This document shows positions 1-6,680 of a stretch of 54,960 nt of DNA, in pieces. A model generated the notes under the pieces. That model was not told the origin of the DNA. It did not search any database and saw nothing but the letters and a program-made list of their open reading frames with translations. Each line of letters opens with the position of its first letter. Positions within the stretch are counted from its first letter, which is position 1. Source of the stretch: a virus; IMG/VR virus record IMGVR_UViG_3300020457_000012, positions 1-54,960 of that record. One strand, 5' to 3'. Position numbers and translations under genes: made by a program.

Positions 1-542
1 TCTTCGAGCTGTCCAGCAGCTCGCTTGCCGGATCCATGCCCAGAAAAAATAACCGGATAATCACGATCGCCCCGTGCGCACAACGGCTTTCCGTCCCCGC
101 AATCAATACAGCTGAAATTATCCAGATATTCGGCAGGGCATCTGACAAGAGTCGTCCCGTCATATTTTGAAGATCTAAATGATTTCGACTCGCGCCAAAA
201 TGATTCATCAACAATAGAGACGGCGGGCTGGCCCCGTTTAATCCACTGTACGGCCTGTTGGAAAGTGTCGGCAGAAAAATTGATCACTGTTTTGGTTGGG
301 CCCAAAAGGGCTTTATACCATTTGGGGTGAAAGTGAGAGTAAGTCATAGATTCACCCGCTCTGGGCTTAGCGTTCAAAACTGCATCCATATAAACCAGAT
401 CAGGCATGTCTGAACCGCAACCGCTTGGATTCAGGCTGCAGCTCTTTGGGCAAGTGTCAAAAACAGACTGGTCACCCGCCCTATATGTCACGGCGCAGCC
501 CTTAGTTTTTGTAGCTCTGCTTATTTCCACTGTCTTTAACAT
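1..542 (-). CDS. Cys-containing phage hypothetical protein (C-terminus cut by window edge)
   Basis: An open frame starts at ATG 542 and runs off the left edge, giving 180 visible residues without a stop. The visible part has two cysteine clusters, CPKSC near residue 31 and CIDCGDGKPLC about 100 residues later, followed by ARGDRDYPVIFFSGHGSGK. This pattern (an early CPxxC, a central ordered part, a late Cys cluster next to a basic Gly stretch) resembles a widespread but uncharacterised phage protein family, and the cysteines may bind a metal. The start overlaps the stop of the upstream gene by 7 bases, which suggests translational coupling. Function unknown. Confidence 0.7.
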   Translation of the reverse strand, partial: MLKTVEISRATKTKGCAVTYRAGDQSVFDTCPKSCSLNPSGCGSDMPDLVYMDAVLNAKPRAGESMTYSHFHPKWYKALLGPTKTVINFSADTFQQAVQWIKRGQPAVSIVDESFWRESKSFRSSKYDGTTLVRCPAEYLDNFSCIDCGDGKPLCARGDRDYPVIFSGHGSGKRAAGQLE

Positions 543-769
543 TGCTCAATTCTCCGACCATATGAGTCAAGCTCCGTGTAAACTCGACGCTGAATTAAGT
601 GCACTATGTCTGCGGTTTCGTGCTTGTCCGGTATATCGTACAGATCGAGCTGCCAAAATTTTCCGCCGTATTCCATAATTACCCCGACGTCATCCCCATG
701 TATTGGGTGCTCGTAAAACTTGCGGCCCGCGACTTTAAAAAGCGGCTTGAATTTTGTAATTTTGTGCAT
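536..769 (-). CDS. hypothetical protein, 77 aa
   Basis: Small soluble protein with aromatic and charged residues and no recognisable domain. A GGAG ribosome-binding site lies just upstream of the ATG, and the gene overlaps the next gene (start at 542). It is separated from the upstream DUF932 gene by a hairpin terminator, so it probably has its own promoter in the 770-840 stretch, although no strong TTGACA/TATAAT pair is visible there. Function unknown. Confidence 0.6.
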   Translation of the reverse strand: MHKITKFKPLFKVAGRKFYEHPIHGDDVGVIMEYGGKFWQLDLYDIPDKHETADIVHLIQRRVYTELDSYGRRIEQC

Positions 770-841
770 TTTTGAATCTCCATTAATTGCACTGTTTTGA
801 TGAATATAAGACTAACCCCATATTGGGCTTTATGTCAAAAA

Positions 842-869
842 AAAAGCCCAGATCTGACTCTGGGCTTTT
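842..869. terminator. bidirectional intrinsic terminator
   Basis: Perfect 11-bp inverted repeat, AAAAGCCCAGA (842-852) with TCTGGGCTTTT (859-869), and a 6-base loop. It has an A-run on one side and a T-run on the other. It lies directly downstream of the DUF932 gene on the minus strand. Confidence 0.85.
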
Positions 870-888
870 CTTAATGTTGAAGCTGCTG

Positions 889-2034
889 TTAGGCTGCTAT
901 ACTGGCCCGACTCACGCTAGCCCAATTGGCGGGGCTCATGTTTAAAACATCCCCGCCCAGACGTTGCCATTCATCGACGTGATCAGCTTCAGCATTATTC
1001 GCGCAAGCTGTCACGGCGTTCATGAGGGTGGCGCGGCTTATCGGCTGGCCCTGCTCATATCCAGACTGGCCGATCGTATTTAAAAGCCCGTCAAAAATTG
1101 TGCTTGTTTGCTTTTTAGGAATTGCAAGCACTTTGCCAAGCTGTTCAACCGCGCCTTGCGTGTAGGTCCCTTCAATCACGTCCCCTGCTGCTGCCTTCAT
1201 CTGCTCCAGTACAGCGTCGAAAGATTCGCGGCTGGCATAATTGCGGGTAATGTCGCGCAGCTTCAAGCCAAGTGCCGCATTATCCGCATTTTTTGCTTCG
1301 TCTGAAAGAATGCTCCAAGTGTCATCATCCCCGCGAGCTGACGTAATGTGCGAGCTGCGCGACCTGTTTTGCGTTTGCATTCCGTTTAAGCAGGCCAGTG
1401 TCCAGTTAATCTGAAACACTTGAATAGAGCCCTGACCAACCTCAGAATTACTGATACCGATTCCCAGTGCCATAACATCACCAACATTTGCGCCTTCGCC
1501 AATTATGGTCTCAGACTTGAATCGGGCATAAAGCCTTTTTTCTGTAATGTCTGCGTTTTGGATTTTCCACTGGGCGTCTGATTCCATCAGCTCAGGCAAA
1601 ACAGTTTCAATCAAGTGCACATTGTCAAAAGTCTTGAACTTGTCAGAAACAAAAGCCCGTGCAGTCCCATAAGTTTCGGTGTCCATGTGCGTCCGGATCA
1701 TGCGGGTCACTGGTTCATTTTGCCATATAGCATTCACAAGTCCGTCCCATTCTTCAGGATAGCTAGACTGCAGCCGTCTAGCAGTCCGCACGTCTATTCC
1801 AGCACGGGCTGCTATCTGGTCAAAAGCAACATCATTGATCCATAAATGTCTAGTGGGCTCACCGCCCTGACCCTCCAAAATAATTGAAGACTTACGGGGC
1901 TCTAATAATTCTGCAGTTTTATAAAAAGCTTGGTCAGTTGGCACTAGAAAGTCCTGTGATCTAGCAGCCTGATCCTGCACCTTTAGCATGAGGTTTTGTA
2001 AAGTGTTGCCTTCGTTTTCAATAACGTGTGTCAT
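889..2034 (-). CDS. DUF932 / phage-plasmid-like protein (TIGR03299-like)
   Basis: A 381-aa protein. The order FLVPTDQAFYKTA near residue 30, the central AFVSDKFKTFDN, and a C-terminal half with repeated short helices fit the DUF932 phage/plasmid-like family, whose molecular role is unknown. Members often sit next to DNA-metabolism genes. Start ATG 2034 is supported by GGAG 8 bases upstream. A consensus promoter (2070-2098) drives it and a strong terminator (842-869) follows, so it is probably a single-gene transcription unit. Dedicated control suggests an abundant or early product. Confidence 0.8.
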   Translation of the reverse strand: MTHVIENEGNTLQNLMLKVQDQAARSQDFLVPTDQAFYKTAELLEPRKSSIILEGQGGEPTRHLWINDVAFDQIAARAGIDVRTARRLQSSYPEEWDGLVNAIWQNEPVTRMIRTHMDTETYGTARAFVSDKFKTFDNVHLIETVLPELMESDAQWKIQNADITEKRLYARFKSETIIGEGANVGDVMALGIGISNSEVGQGSIQVFQINWTLACLNGMQTQNRSRSSHITSARGDDDTWSILSDEAKNADNAALGLKLRDITRNYASRESFDAVLEQMKAAAGDVIEGTYTQGAVEQLGKVLAIPKKQTSTIFDGLLNTIGQSGYEQGQPISRATLMNAVTACANNAEADHVDEWQRLGGDVLNMSPANWASVSRASIAA

Positions 2035-2069
2035 GTCTAAATCTCCATTATGACAGTTGAATTATTATT

Positions 2070-2098
2070 GTTATAGGCTTTGTCCTATATACTGTCAA
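2070..2098 (-). promoter_or_regulatory. sigma70-type promoter for the DUF932 gene
   Basis: On the minus strand TTGACA (2098-2093) is followed after exactly 17 bases by TATAAC (2075-2070). The spacer starts GTATATAGG, close to the TGTATGGG stretch in the spacers of the two promoters near 5310 and 5430. Confidence 0.8.
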
Positions 2099-2116
2099 AC
2101 AGAAATTTTAAAAAAT

Positions 2117-2141
2117 TCCCCCGCCAAAATGTGACGGGGGA
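2117..2141 (-). terminator. intrinsic terminator
   Basis: Stem TCCCCCG (2117-2123) with CGGGGGA (2135-2141). Read on the minus strand it is followed by ATTTTTT. It ends the small-gene operon that begins upstream of 3517 and insulates the DUF932 promoter. Confidence 0.75.
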
Positions 2142-2145
2142 TCTT

Positions 2146-2244
2146 TTAAAGTTTAGGCCATTTAAGCTTTTTTCTTTTATAAGGTTTTGAGGGCTCTTTG
2201 CCCTGCGGATAAAAAAGCCAGTGATATATTTTGATCAAGAACAT
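2146..2244 (-). CDS. possible 32-aa basic peptide
   Basis: A 32-codon frame from ATG 2244 to TAA 2146 overlaps the last 10 bases of the preceding gene. The product begins MFLIKIYHWLFYPQGKEP and ends in a Lys-rich tail, KRKKLKWPKL: a hydrophobic-aromatic start followed by a basic tail. No good Shine-Dalgarno is visible (GGAA about 10 bases upstream), so expression would depend on coupling. It sits immediately before the terminator. Plausible but unproven. Confidence 0.3.
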   Translation of the reverse strand: MFLIKIYHWLFYPQGKEPSKPYKRKKLKWPKL

Positions 2245-2714
2245 GCGGCAGTTTCCATAACGACTTCTTCGTTGTACTCTTCATCATCATGCTGACGGGT
2301 TTCTTTTGTGATAATGAAGCCTTCCCGATTCACGTAATGGCGGGGGTCTGTAAATGTCCAATGAACTCCCTCTTCTGTGTCGGTAATAATGACGGCCCAA
2401 ATATGTTTCAAAACACTTTCTTTCCATTCGCCTGTCATGTCTGCGGGAGACAAGTTTTGTCTGTCTGCTATTTTGGCGAACGCTGCATTAAGTGTTAGGA
2501 AGTAATCTCCATTAGGGTCTCTGATTTCTTCATAGGGAAATTCTTTCGCCTCAATAGTTCTTTCAATTGTGAAGTCGTGCCCGTCATCCGTTCGCTTCCA
2601 ATTAAACTCATCAGGATTAATTTTTGCCAATTCAAAAGCTTTTTCTTCACTTTCGGCAATGACTATGGCCTCATAGCCCACATCTTTTGTTGCTATAACT
2701 TTAAAACTTTTCAT
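2235..2714 (-). CDS. hypothetical protein, 159 aa, DpnD/PcfM-like N-terminus
   Basis: The first 35 residues (KVIATKDVGYEAIVIAESEEKAFELA) match the short beta-beta-alpha pattern seen in DpnD/PcfM-like small proteins, in which a strand pair is followed by an AESEEEA helix. The remainder is acidic and unrecognised. The start overlaps the stop of the next upstream gene by ATGA (2711-2714), indicating an operon. No catalytic motif is visible. Confidence 0.65.
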   Translation of the reverse strand: MKSFKVIATKDVGYEAIVIAESEEKAFELAKINPDEFNWKRTDDGHDFTIERTIEAKEFPYEEIRDPNGDYFLTLNAAFAKIADRQNLSPADMTGEWKESVLKHIWAVIITDTEEGVHWTFTDPRHYVNREGFIITKETRQHDDEEYNEEVVMETAACS

Positions 2715-3055
2715 TTTTTTTCCTTCTCTATAATTCCAGTGAATTTAACATAAACAGACTCACCACGGGCCTGTTCAGCAGCCTCTACTGCGTCTGCCCT
2801 GTGTTCATTAAGCTCATAAAAATCGACATTGGTATTTTTAACAGCTTGCCAAAGTAAGTCAAAAAACTGCTGCCTGTTCATGTCAGTGCCCACATCTTTC
2901 GGCATTATGCAAACTTCACGCTCACAATCATGACACCATTGTGAAATGTCATCGTTATGCCATTGTTTGCGGCTGTTACAAAAAAACCTATTTGCAACCC
3001 AATCACTGCCGCCGCACTCCTCACAAACATGAGGTGTTTCTTCAAAACTAAACAT
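2711..3055 (-). CDS. small zinc-ribbon-like protein, 114 aa
   Basis: The N-terminal half has spaced cysteines: VCEECGG at residues 10-15, FFCNS about 10 residues on, then QWCHDCEREVC. Four or more Cys with intervening His suggest one or two zinc-binding ribbons. The C-terminal half is acidic and helical. Overlaps both neighbours, so part of the 2235-3517 operon. The partner (nucleic acid or protein) cannot be told. Confidence 0.65.
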   Translation of the reverse strand: MFSFEETPHVCEECGGSDWVANRFFCNSRKQWHNDDISQWCHDCEREVCIMPKDVGTDMNRQQFFDLLWQAVKNTNVDFYELNEHRADAVEAAEQARGESVYVKFTGIIEKEKK

Positions 3056-3254
3056 TGTGAGTCCTCAAATACCATTCTTTATATTTTTTGTAGGCCAACA
3101 GCTTGTAGGCGTACAAGTCTGCGAACTCCCAATCTGCTATAGGGTCAAAATCATCAAAGACGGTTTCTATCTCATTCTCAATCATCACCATTAATGCGTT
3201 AGCTTCTGGTGGGGATAGCTCAAGAGGTTTAAGAATTTTCTGTGTTGTTTTCAT
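3048..3254 (-). CDS. hypothetical protein, 68 aa
   Basis: Small soluble acidic protein in an operon, with stop and start overlaps to both neighbours (8 bp with the downstream gene, ATGA with the upstream gene). It is mostly helical in appearance, with an Asp/Glu-rich centre and a basic end. No family recognised. Confidence 0.6.
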   Translation of the reverse strand: MKTTQKILKPLELSPPEANALMVMIENEIETVFDDFDPIADWEFADLYAYKLLAYKKYKEWYLRTHNV

Positions 3255-3517
3255 AGCAAGCCCCCCAGCATATAAGTCATAAAATCATTTTGCTTTGTGA
3301 TAACGCCATCAGAATATTTATAGATGCCATGCAGCTCCATGCCCTCACGTTTCTTTTTACAAACGTGAATCATGTCCCCATCTTTCAAACTGTCTGGAAA
3401 TACGGAAAGAGTGTGAGCTAAAGCAGGCCCAATATCAGAAAGTTTCTTTGCTTTAGAATAAATAGAAAAGCCGCTGCTACGCTGCTTTGGGGTTGCATAC
3501 CAATAGGTCATGCCCAT
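3251..3517 (-). CDS. hypothetical protein, 88 aa
   Basis: First gene of the small-gene operon read leftward to 2146. A ribosome-binding site AGGAGATGGGC precedes ATG 3517, and a promoter lies at 3544-3571. The protein is basic with a KKKREG patch near the middle and no recognised domain. Confidence 0.6.
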   Translation of the reverse strand: MGMTYWYATPKQRSSGFSIYSKAKKLSDIGPALAHTLSVFPDSLKDGDMIHVCKKKREGMELHGIYKYSDGVITKQNDFMTYMLGGLL

Positions 3518-3543
3518 CTCCTTTAGTTACTGTTGACGACTAA

Positions 3544-3571
3544 AGGATAAGTCTTATACAACAAATGTCAA
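3544..3571 (-). promoter_or_regulatory. probable sigma70 promoter for the 3251-3517 operon
   Basis: Minus strand TTGACA (3571-3566), a 16-base spacer, then TATCCT (3549-3544). It overlaps the 3-prime end of the VRR-NUC gene and lies 27 bases upstream of the first start codon of the operon. Confidence 0.6.
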
Positions 3572-3979
3572 GTCTAAAAATTCTTGCCAATTTATTGGAT
3601 TAGAAAATTTAAACTGGGGCTCTAACAACAATCCTCTGTCCACCAACTCAATTGCTTGTTCCCCGTTATAGACAAAAATGTCTGCATTTTTTGTGTGTAC
3701 AAAAATATAAGTTGGGGCGTGTTTGTGCTGAGTCATCCAAGACACTTGGTGTGGAGATAACCGGACGGCAGAGCCCTTTGTTGTTTTTAACTCTACAAAA
3801 TAAAATTTTCCCAATTCAGAACAAACGACAAGATCAGGCACACCAAGAGAAGCCCAACTCTCCAAACGGGTGAGTCGGATATTAGGCCGACACTTCTTCT
3901 GATGTTTCCGAAATTTCTGATAAAAGCTCGACTCCAGATTTTTCTTCTTCTGGGGTGATGTTGATAATATCGTGTCCAT
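3554..3979 (-). CDS. VRR-NUC / Holliday-junction-resolvase-like nuclease
   Basis: A 141-aa protein with the PD-(D/E)xK nuclease core in VRR-NUC order: helix ESSFYQKFRKHQKK, then GVPDLVV (about residues 51-57), FVELKTTKG (about 67-75) and LSPHQVSWM. The conserved Asp, Glu and Lys are all present. Family members cut branched or flapped DNA; in a phage this would resolve replication or recombination intermediates, possibly before packaging. The frame overlaps the end of the terminase gene by 98 bases, and the overlapping part encodes the first domain helix, so the long overlap is probably real. The ribosome-binding site is weak, consistent with coupling. Confidence 0.82.
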   Translation of the reverse strand: MDTILSTSPQKKKNLESSFYQKFRKHQKKCRPNIRLTRLESWASLGVPDLVVCSELGKFYFVELKTTKGSAVRLSPHQVSWMTQHKHAPTYIFVHTKNADIFVYNGEQAIELVDRGLLLEPQFKFSNPINWQEFLDLTFVV

Positions 3980-4445
3980 GCTGGTCTTTTAATTCCTGCA
4001 AAGCCTTTTCAACTTCTTCACGAGACATGCTGTCAATCGACCCATGTCTAATTTCAGACTTATTAATGTAAATATTTCCCTGAGCCTGCCCCCTACGATA
4101 TTCAGCTTGGACGGCTGCAGAGTATGCCCCATTTTCAATAGCCAGGTCACGTATGCGCTGCATGTCACGGACATGACGGGCAAAAGTAATGCCGTACTTT
4201 TCATCCAACTCTGCCCTGTATGCTTTTATAGCAGCTACAACATTTGGGTGCATGTTTGAATTAGTAAGCTCAGAAGCTTTCACATGTGCAGACTTTTCAG
4301 GATAGCCTGCATTTATAGCGGCTTGACGTTTTGTAATCATACCGTCGTTTGCAACAAACTCTTTCACAAACTTCTCTTGTTTGGGCGTCAGAGGAGTTTC
4401 TATGCTTTTACGAGGTCTACCTCTAGATTTTTTGACGACTTGCAT
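3882..4445 (-). CDS. terS: terminase small subunit
   Basis: A 187-aa protein. After a basic leader RGRPRK, residues 19-60 show the helix-turn-helix typical of Terminase_2-type small subunits: LTPKQEKFVKEFV, then KRQAAINAGYPEKSAHVKASEL. The C-terminal part is an acidic helix, likely for large-subunit contact. It recognises the packaging site in phage DNA and delivers it to the large terminase. The large subunit is not in the window. The AT-rich region upstream (4446-4853) could hold the recognition site. The end overlaps the VRR-NUC gene. Confidence 0.85.
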   Translation of the reverse strand: MQVVKKSRGRPRKSIETPLTPKQEKFVKEFVANDGMITKRQAAINAGYPEKSAHVKASELTNSNMHPNVVAAIKAYRAELDEKYGITFARHVRDMQRIRDLAIENGAYSAAVQAEYRRGQAQGNIYINKSEIRHGSIDSMSREEVEKALQELKDQHGHDIINITPEEEKSGVELLSEISETSEEVSA

Positions 4446-4736
4446 TGTAGCCCTTTATATAGCTTCCTATCCTAAAACTAAATGAATAAAGCTATTTTGG
4501 CAACCAATAGGAAAAAAGTTACATGTTACAAAAAAAGTTACAAAATTATTTTTGTATATATATGTTATTATTGTAGAAATTGCCTGTGTAACATTTTGAT
4601 CATTTGAATCGCCTTAAAAAAATGAAAAAAATATTTTTTTGTTAAATCTGTACATATATAAGTTTCACAGCAAGCAACCCCTTATCCAGCAAGGGTTACA
4701 GCGTAACTTTTTTGTGTTTGAAAAGTGTTACAAAAG

Positions 4737-4776
4737 TTACACCCTGCTCTGGTCATCGCAACAGAACAGGGTGTAA
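4737..4776. terminator. large hairpin, possible terminator
   Basis: Arms 4737-4751 (TTACACCCTGCTCTG) and 4762-4776 (CAGAACAGGGTGTAA) pair at 14 of 15 positions, with a 10-base loop. It lies 78 bases downstream of the 4854-5240 gene on the minus strand. The following minus-strand sequence has a short T-run (CTTTTG), so it could terminate that transcript, or be a protein-binding palindrome. Confidence 0.55.
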
Positions 4777-4821
4777 TTGTCAATCAACAGCAGAATGGAG
4801 ATTCTTGCATACATAACCCTA

Positions 4822-4840
4822 GTCCGTGGGCCGTGCATCG
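4822..4840. repeat. dispersed CCGTGGGCCG repeat, copy 1
   Basis: Noncoding copy with GTCCGTGGGCCGTG. The 10-mer CCGTGGGCCG occurs three times in 55 kb (here, about 6072 and about 25604), plus a one-mismatch copy near 28561; far more than chance for a GC-rich word in this composition. Confidence 0.4.
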
Positions 4841-4853
4841 TCAAGTTTTTTTT

Positions 4854-5240
4854 TCAGCCAACTTTTTTAGAGTCGACATTCACCCAATGCTGGTAACTCT
4901 TGTTAAGAGAATTAAACCAGTAGTCCATAAACTCCTCATGAGTGAGGTTTTTGTCTTTGGACTTTTTCATTGTGGTGGACGTCAGCTTAAAAAAGCCGAT
5001 TGGCACAATGGTGTTTGCCGTTTCGGACATCCATGAGAGGCCACCGTTATCATTAACTTCGGTGGTTTCATACGGCGCATACCACACTTGAACAAAGTGA
5101 GGGTACGGCCCGTTTCGATCCGCTGCTTGACGAGCAGCCGAAACTGGATCTTTATCACAGGCCCACGTTCCACGATAACCCGCAGTTGATGCAAAGAAAG
5201 TGTAGCCGTTAGGCAGAACATAATCAGAAGTGTCGGACAT
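4854..5240 (-). CDS. hypothetical protein, 128 aa
   Basis: Soluble protein with a first half rich in aromatic and small residues, containing ACDKDPVSAARQAADRNG, and a basic second half; no known domain. It is the only gene driven by the strong minus promoter at 5309-5337, facing the GNAT-like gene across the operator array, so it may be an early host-directed protein. ATG 5240 is preceded by AAAGGG. A short hairpin lies in its leader. Confidence 0.6.
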   Translation of the reverse strand: MSDTSDYVLPNGYTFFASTAGYRGTWACDKDPVSAARQAADRNGPYPHFVQVWYAPYETTEVNDNGGLSWMSETANTIVPIGFFKLTSTTMKKSKDKNLTHEEFMDYWFNSLNKSYQHWVNVDSKKVG

Positions 5241-5254
5241 GACAATCCCTTTCT

Positions 5255-5271
5255 CCGGAGAAGCTCTCCGG
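5255..5271 (-). other. leader hairpin next to the ribosome-binding site
   Basis: CCGGAGA (5255-5261) pairs with TCTCCGG (5265-5271) around a 3-base loop, directly before the AAAGGG ribosome-binding site of the 128-aa gene. It may stabilise the 5-prime end of the message or tune translation. Confidence 0.5.
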
Positions 5272-5308
5272 TGCTGGTTAGTTATTCACAATGTCAAACA
5301 TCAGCTAT

Positions 5309-5337
5309 AGTATACAACTTATCCCATACAATGTCAA
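5309..5337 (-). promoter_or_regulatory. near-consensus sigma70 promoter, leftward
   Basis: TTGACA (5337-5332), a 17-base spacer beginning TTGTATGGG, and TATACT (5314-5309) on the minus strand. Drives the 128-aa gene. Its -35 box and first spacer bases match the opposing promoter at 5418-5446. Confidence 0.85.
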
Positions 5338-5373
5338 GTAAAAAATTTTTAAAAAACTAATCATTTCAACACT

Positions 5374-5417
5374 GTCAAAAAATTGACACGTCAAAAAATT
5401 GGCGTCAAATTATTGAC
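5374..5417. promoter_or_regulatory. three tandem palindromic operators GTCAA-N4-TTGAC
   Basis: Palindromes at 5374-5387 (perfect, AAAA spacer), 5390-5403 (TTGGC in the second half, one mismatch) and 5404-5417 (perfect, ATTA spacer). They lie between two divergent promoters and the third abuts the TTGACA of the rightward promoter. This is the arrangement expected for a dimeric helix-turn-helix or ribbon-helix-helix repressor acting on both promoters. The binding protein is not identified. Confidence 0.75.
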
Positions 5418-5446
5418 TTGACAATGTATGGGCGTTGTGGTATACT
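5418..5446 (+). promoter_or_regulatory. near-consensus sigma70 promoter, rightward
   Basis: TTGACA (5418-5423), a 17-base spacer beginning ATGTATGGG, and TATACT (5441-5446). Drives the plus-strand GNAT-like gene, giving a leader of about 70 bases. Confidence 0.85.
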
Positions 5447-5523
5447 GTACAATGGAGAATTTTTTAAAATTTCTTCACGCTATTTGACATCGTAAATATC
5501 AATCAACAGCAAAGGAGATCCAT

Positions 5524-6120
5524 GTGACTTGCCTTATGATAGAGCCTGTGTCCAATATGACAGCTAACCATGCTGTTTGTAATTGGCACAGACACAACGA
5601 CCCGTTGCCTGACTTACACCTGTCGTTTTGTTATGGTCTGTATGAGTATAACAGATTGGCTGGAGCTGGCATCGGCTGCAAGACATTGTTAGGTGTTGCT
5701 ATGGTAGGTAATCCTTGTGGTAGACCAACGGGCCCGGACCGCAAGCTTATCCTTGAAATTAGAAGGGTATGTTTTAAGCCTGGGGTCAAGTTCCATCAAT
5801 TGCGTCGTTATTATACAGACAAAATTTTTAAAGATGAAATGTCTAAAAGAGTTATGCCTGTACTGGTTCGCAACTTAGACGGGACGCAGCCGTTTGCTCA
5901 AGGTAATGCCATCAATGCTTACACTGTGCCAAGCTTCTTTCTTCGCGTCGCAGAGTTTTATGTAAAACAAAAATTTACAAATATCAAAAAACTGTGGACG
6001 TACATACAGGAGACAGAGGACGGCAGATATATCAGTGAAGCTGGCTATCACATAGACCATTATGTGAAGAGCCGTGGGCCGCGACACGTCGCAAAGTTAC
6101 GGTTTGCTAAAGAACTTTAA
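5524..6120 (+). CDS. Mom / XF1762-like acyltransferase-fold phage protein
   Basis: A 198-aa protein. The order AVCNWHRHNDPLP, LLGVAMVGNPCGRPTG and LEIRRVCF within the first 90 residues matches the core of XF1762/Mom-related GNAT-like phage proteins (WH.H..P, then GVA.VG.P.GR, then LE..RVC). Mom of phage Mu modifies adenine in DNA; most relatives have unknown substrates. The start is taken as GTG 5524 because AAGGAG ends 6 bases before it. The overlapping ATG at 5522 is followed at once by TGA. The C-terminal 80 residues are basic and not recognised. It has its own promoter and terminator. The acceptor is not shown by the sequence. Confidence 0.62.
   Translation: MTCLMIEPVSNMTANHAVCNWHRHNDPLPDLHLSFCYGLYEYNRLAGAGIGCKTLLGVAMVGNPCGRPTGPDRKLILEIRRVCFKPGVKFHQLRRYYTDKIFKDEMSKRVMPVLVRNLDGTQPFAQGNAINAYTVPSFFLRVAEFYVKQKFTNIKKLWTYIQETEDGRYISEAGYHIDHYVKSRGPRHVAKLRFAKEL
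6069..6088. repeat. dispersed CCGTGGGCCG repeat, copy 2
   Basis: GAGCCGTGGGCCGCGA within the 3-prime part of the Mom/XF1762-like gene; encodes SRGPRH. Confidence 0.4.
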
Positions 6121-6125
6121 AAAAG

Positions 6126-6162
6126 AACGACGGGCGATTTATATTTCACCCGTCGTTTTTTA
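6126..6162. terminator. bidirectional intrinsic terminator
   Basis: AACGACGGG (6126-6134) pairs with CCCGTCGTT (6149-6157), followed on the plus strand by more T residues. Lies between the convergent 5524-6120 and 6193-6465 genes. Confidence 0.85.
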
Positions 6163-6192
6163 TTTCTCAAACGCGACCAGTCGAAGCGTCGT

Positions 6193-6465
6193 TTAGTGGA
6201 CCGTGTCATCTGGTAGTTCTGCTGCTTTACGTGCAAAGCTGTCTGCGACTGCTATCATTTCGGACACGGTTTCAGGATCAGCGCAGCTTCGATAAGCACA
6301 TTCGATAATCACTGTAAGCAGCCCGACCATGACCAAGGGCTCGTGTTGTGCGTCTCCTGCCTTTGTAGCTTTAGAAATTTCTTCAAGAGCATCGACACCC
6401 ATGTGATACCCGTGTTCGAAGTCTTTACTGTCACTATTGACTATGAGGCGCACTAATTCGGTCAT
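6193..6465 (-). CDS. hypothetical protein, 90 aa
   Basis: Acidic helical small protein, last of a three-gene minus-strand operon; its start overlaps the upstream stop by ATGA (6462-6465). It has a Cys pair around residues 56 and 61 (ECAYRSC) but no recognised fold. Function unknown. Confidence 0.6.
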   Translation of the reverse strand: MTELVRLIVNSDSKDFEHGYHMGVDALEEISKATKAGDAQHEPLVMVGLLTVIIECAYRSCADPETVSEMIAVADSFARKAAELPDDTVH

Positions 6466-6668
6466 CCCTGCAATATCCTGTTCCAGTGTTTATTTATAAC
6501 AGAAACTTCTTGATGCGCTTCACGAGAGTAACCACGGTCACGCAGCAAATTTTGATTATGCAGGTTAACTACCTTTTGAATGGCTTCCATCGACTCATGC
6601 CACTGAGGACGTAGGCCCTCCACATAGCCAGCTTTATTCACCATATCTTTTACGGTTTCATCATCCAT
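6462..6668 (-). CDS. hypothetical protein, 68 aa
   Basis: Small, charged, His- and Asn-rich helical protein preceded by AGGAAG. It sits between the 90-aa and 93-aa genes of the same operon. No family recognised. Confidence 0.6.
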   Translation of the reverse strand: MDDETVKDMVNKAGYVEGLRPQWHESMEAIQKVVNLHNQNLLRDRGYSREAHQEVSVINKHWNRILQG

Positions 6669-6680
6669 ATGCTTATCTTC

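Larger units (their letters stand above)
4446..4853. other. 408-bp AT-rich noncoding region with GTTACA iterons
   Basis: No gene is visible. GTTACA occurs at 4518, 4525, 4537, 4695, 4727 and 4736, and inverted as TGTAAC at 4587. Long A/T runs lie between the two groups (around 4545-4670). A 15-bp-arm hairpin at 4737-4776 overlaps the last GTTACA. Iterated short motifs beside an AT-rich stretch next to terS could be a replication origin, a packaging site or the binding site of a regulator; the sequence alone does not decide. Confidence 0.5.

Noticed and set aside
406-678. Plus-strand 90-aa frame
   Set aside because: Lies opposite the two overlapping minus-strand genes at 1-769, without promoter or ribosome-binding site.
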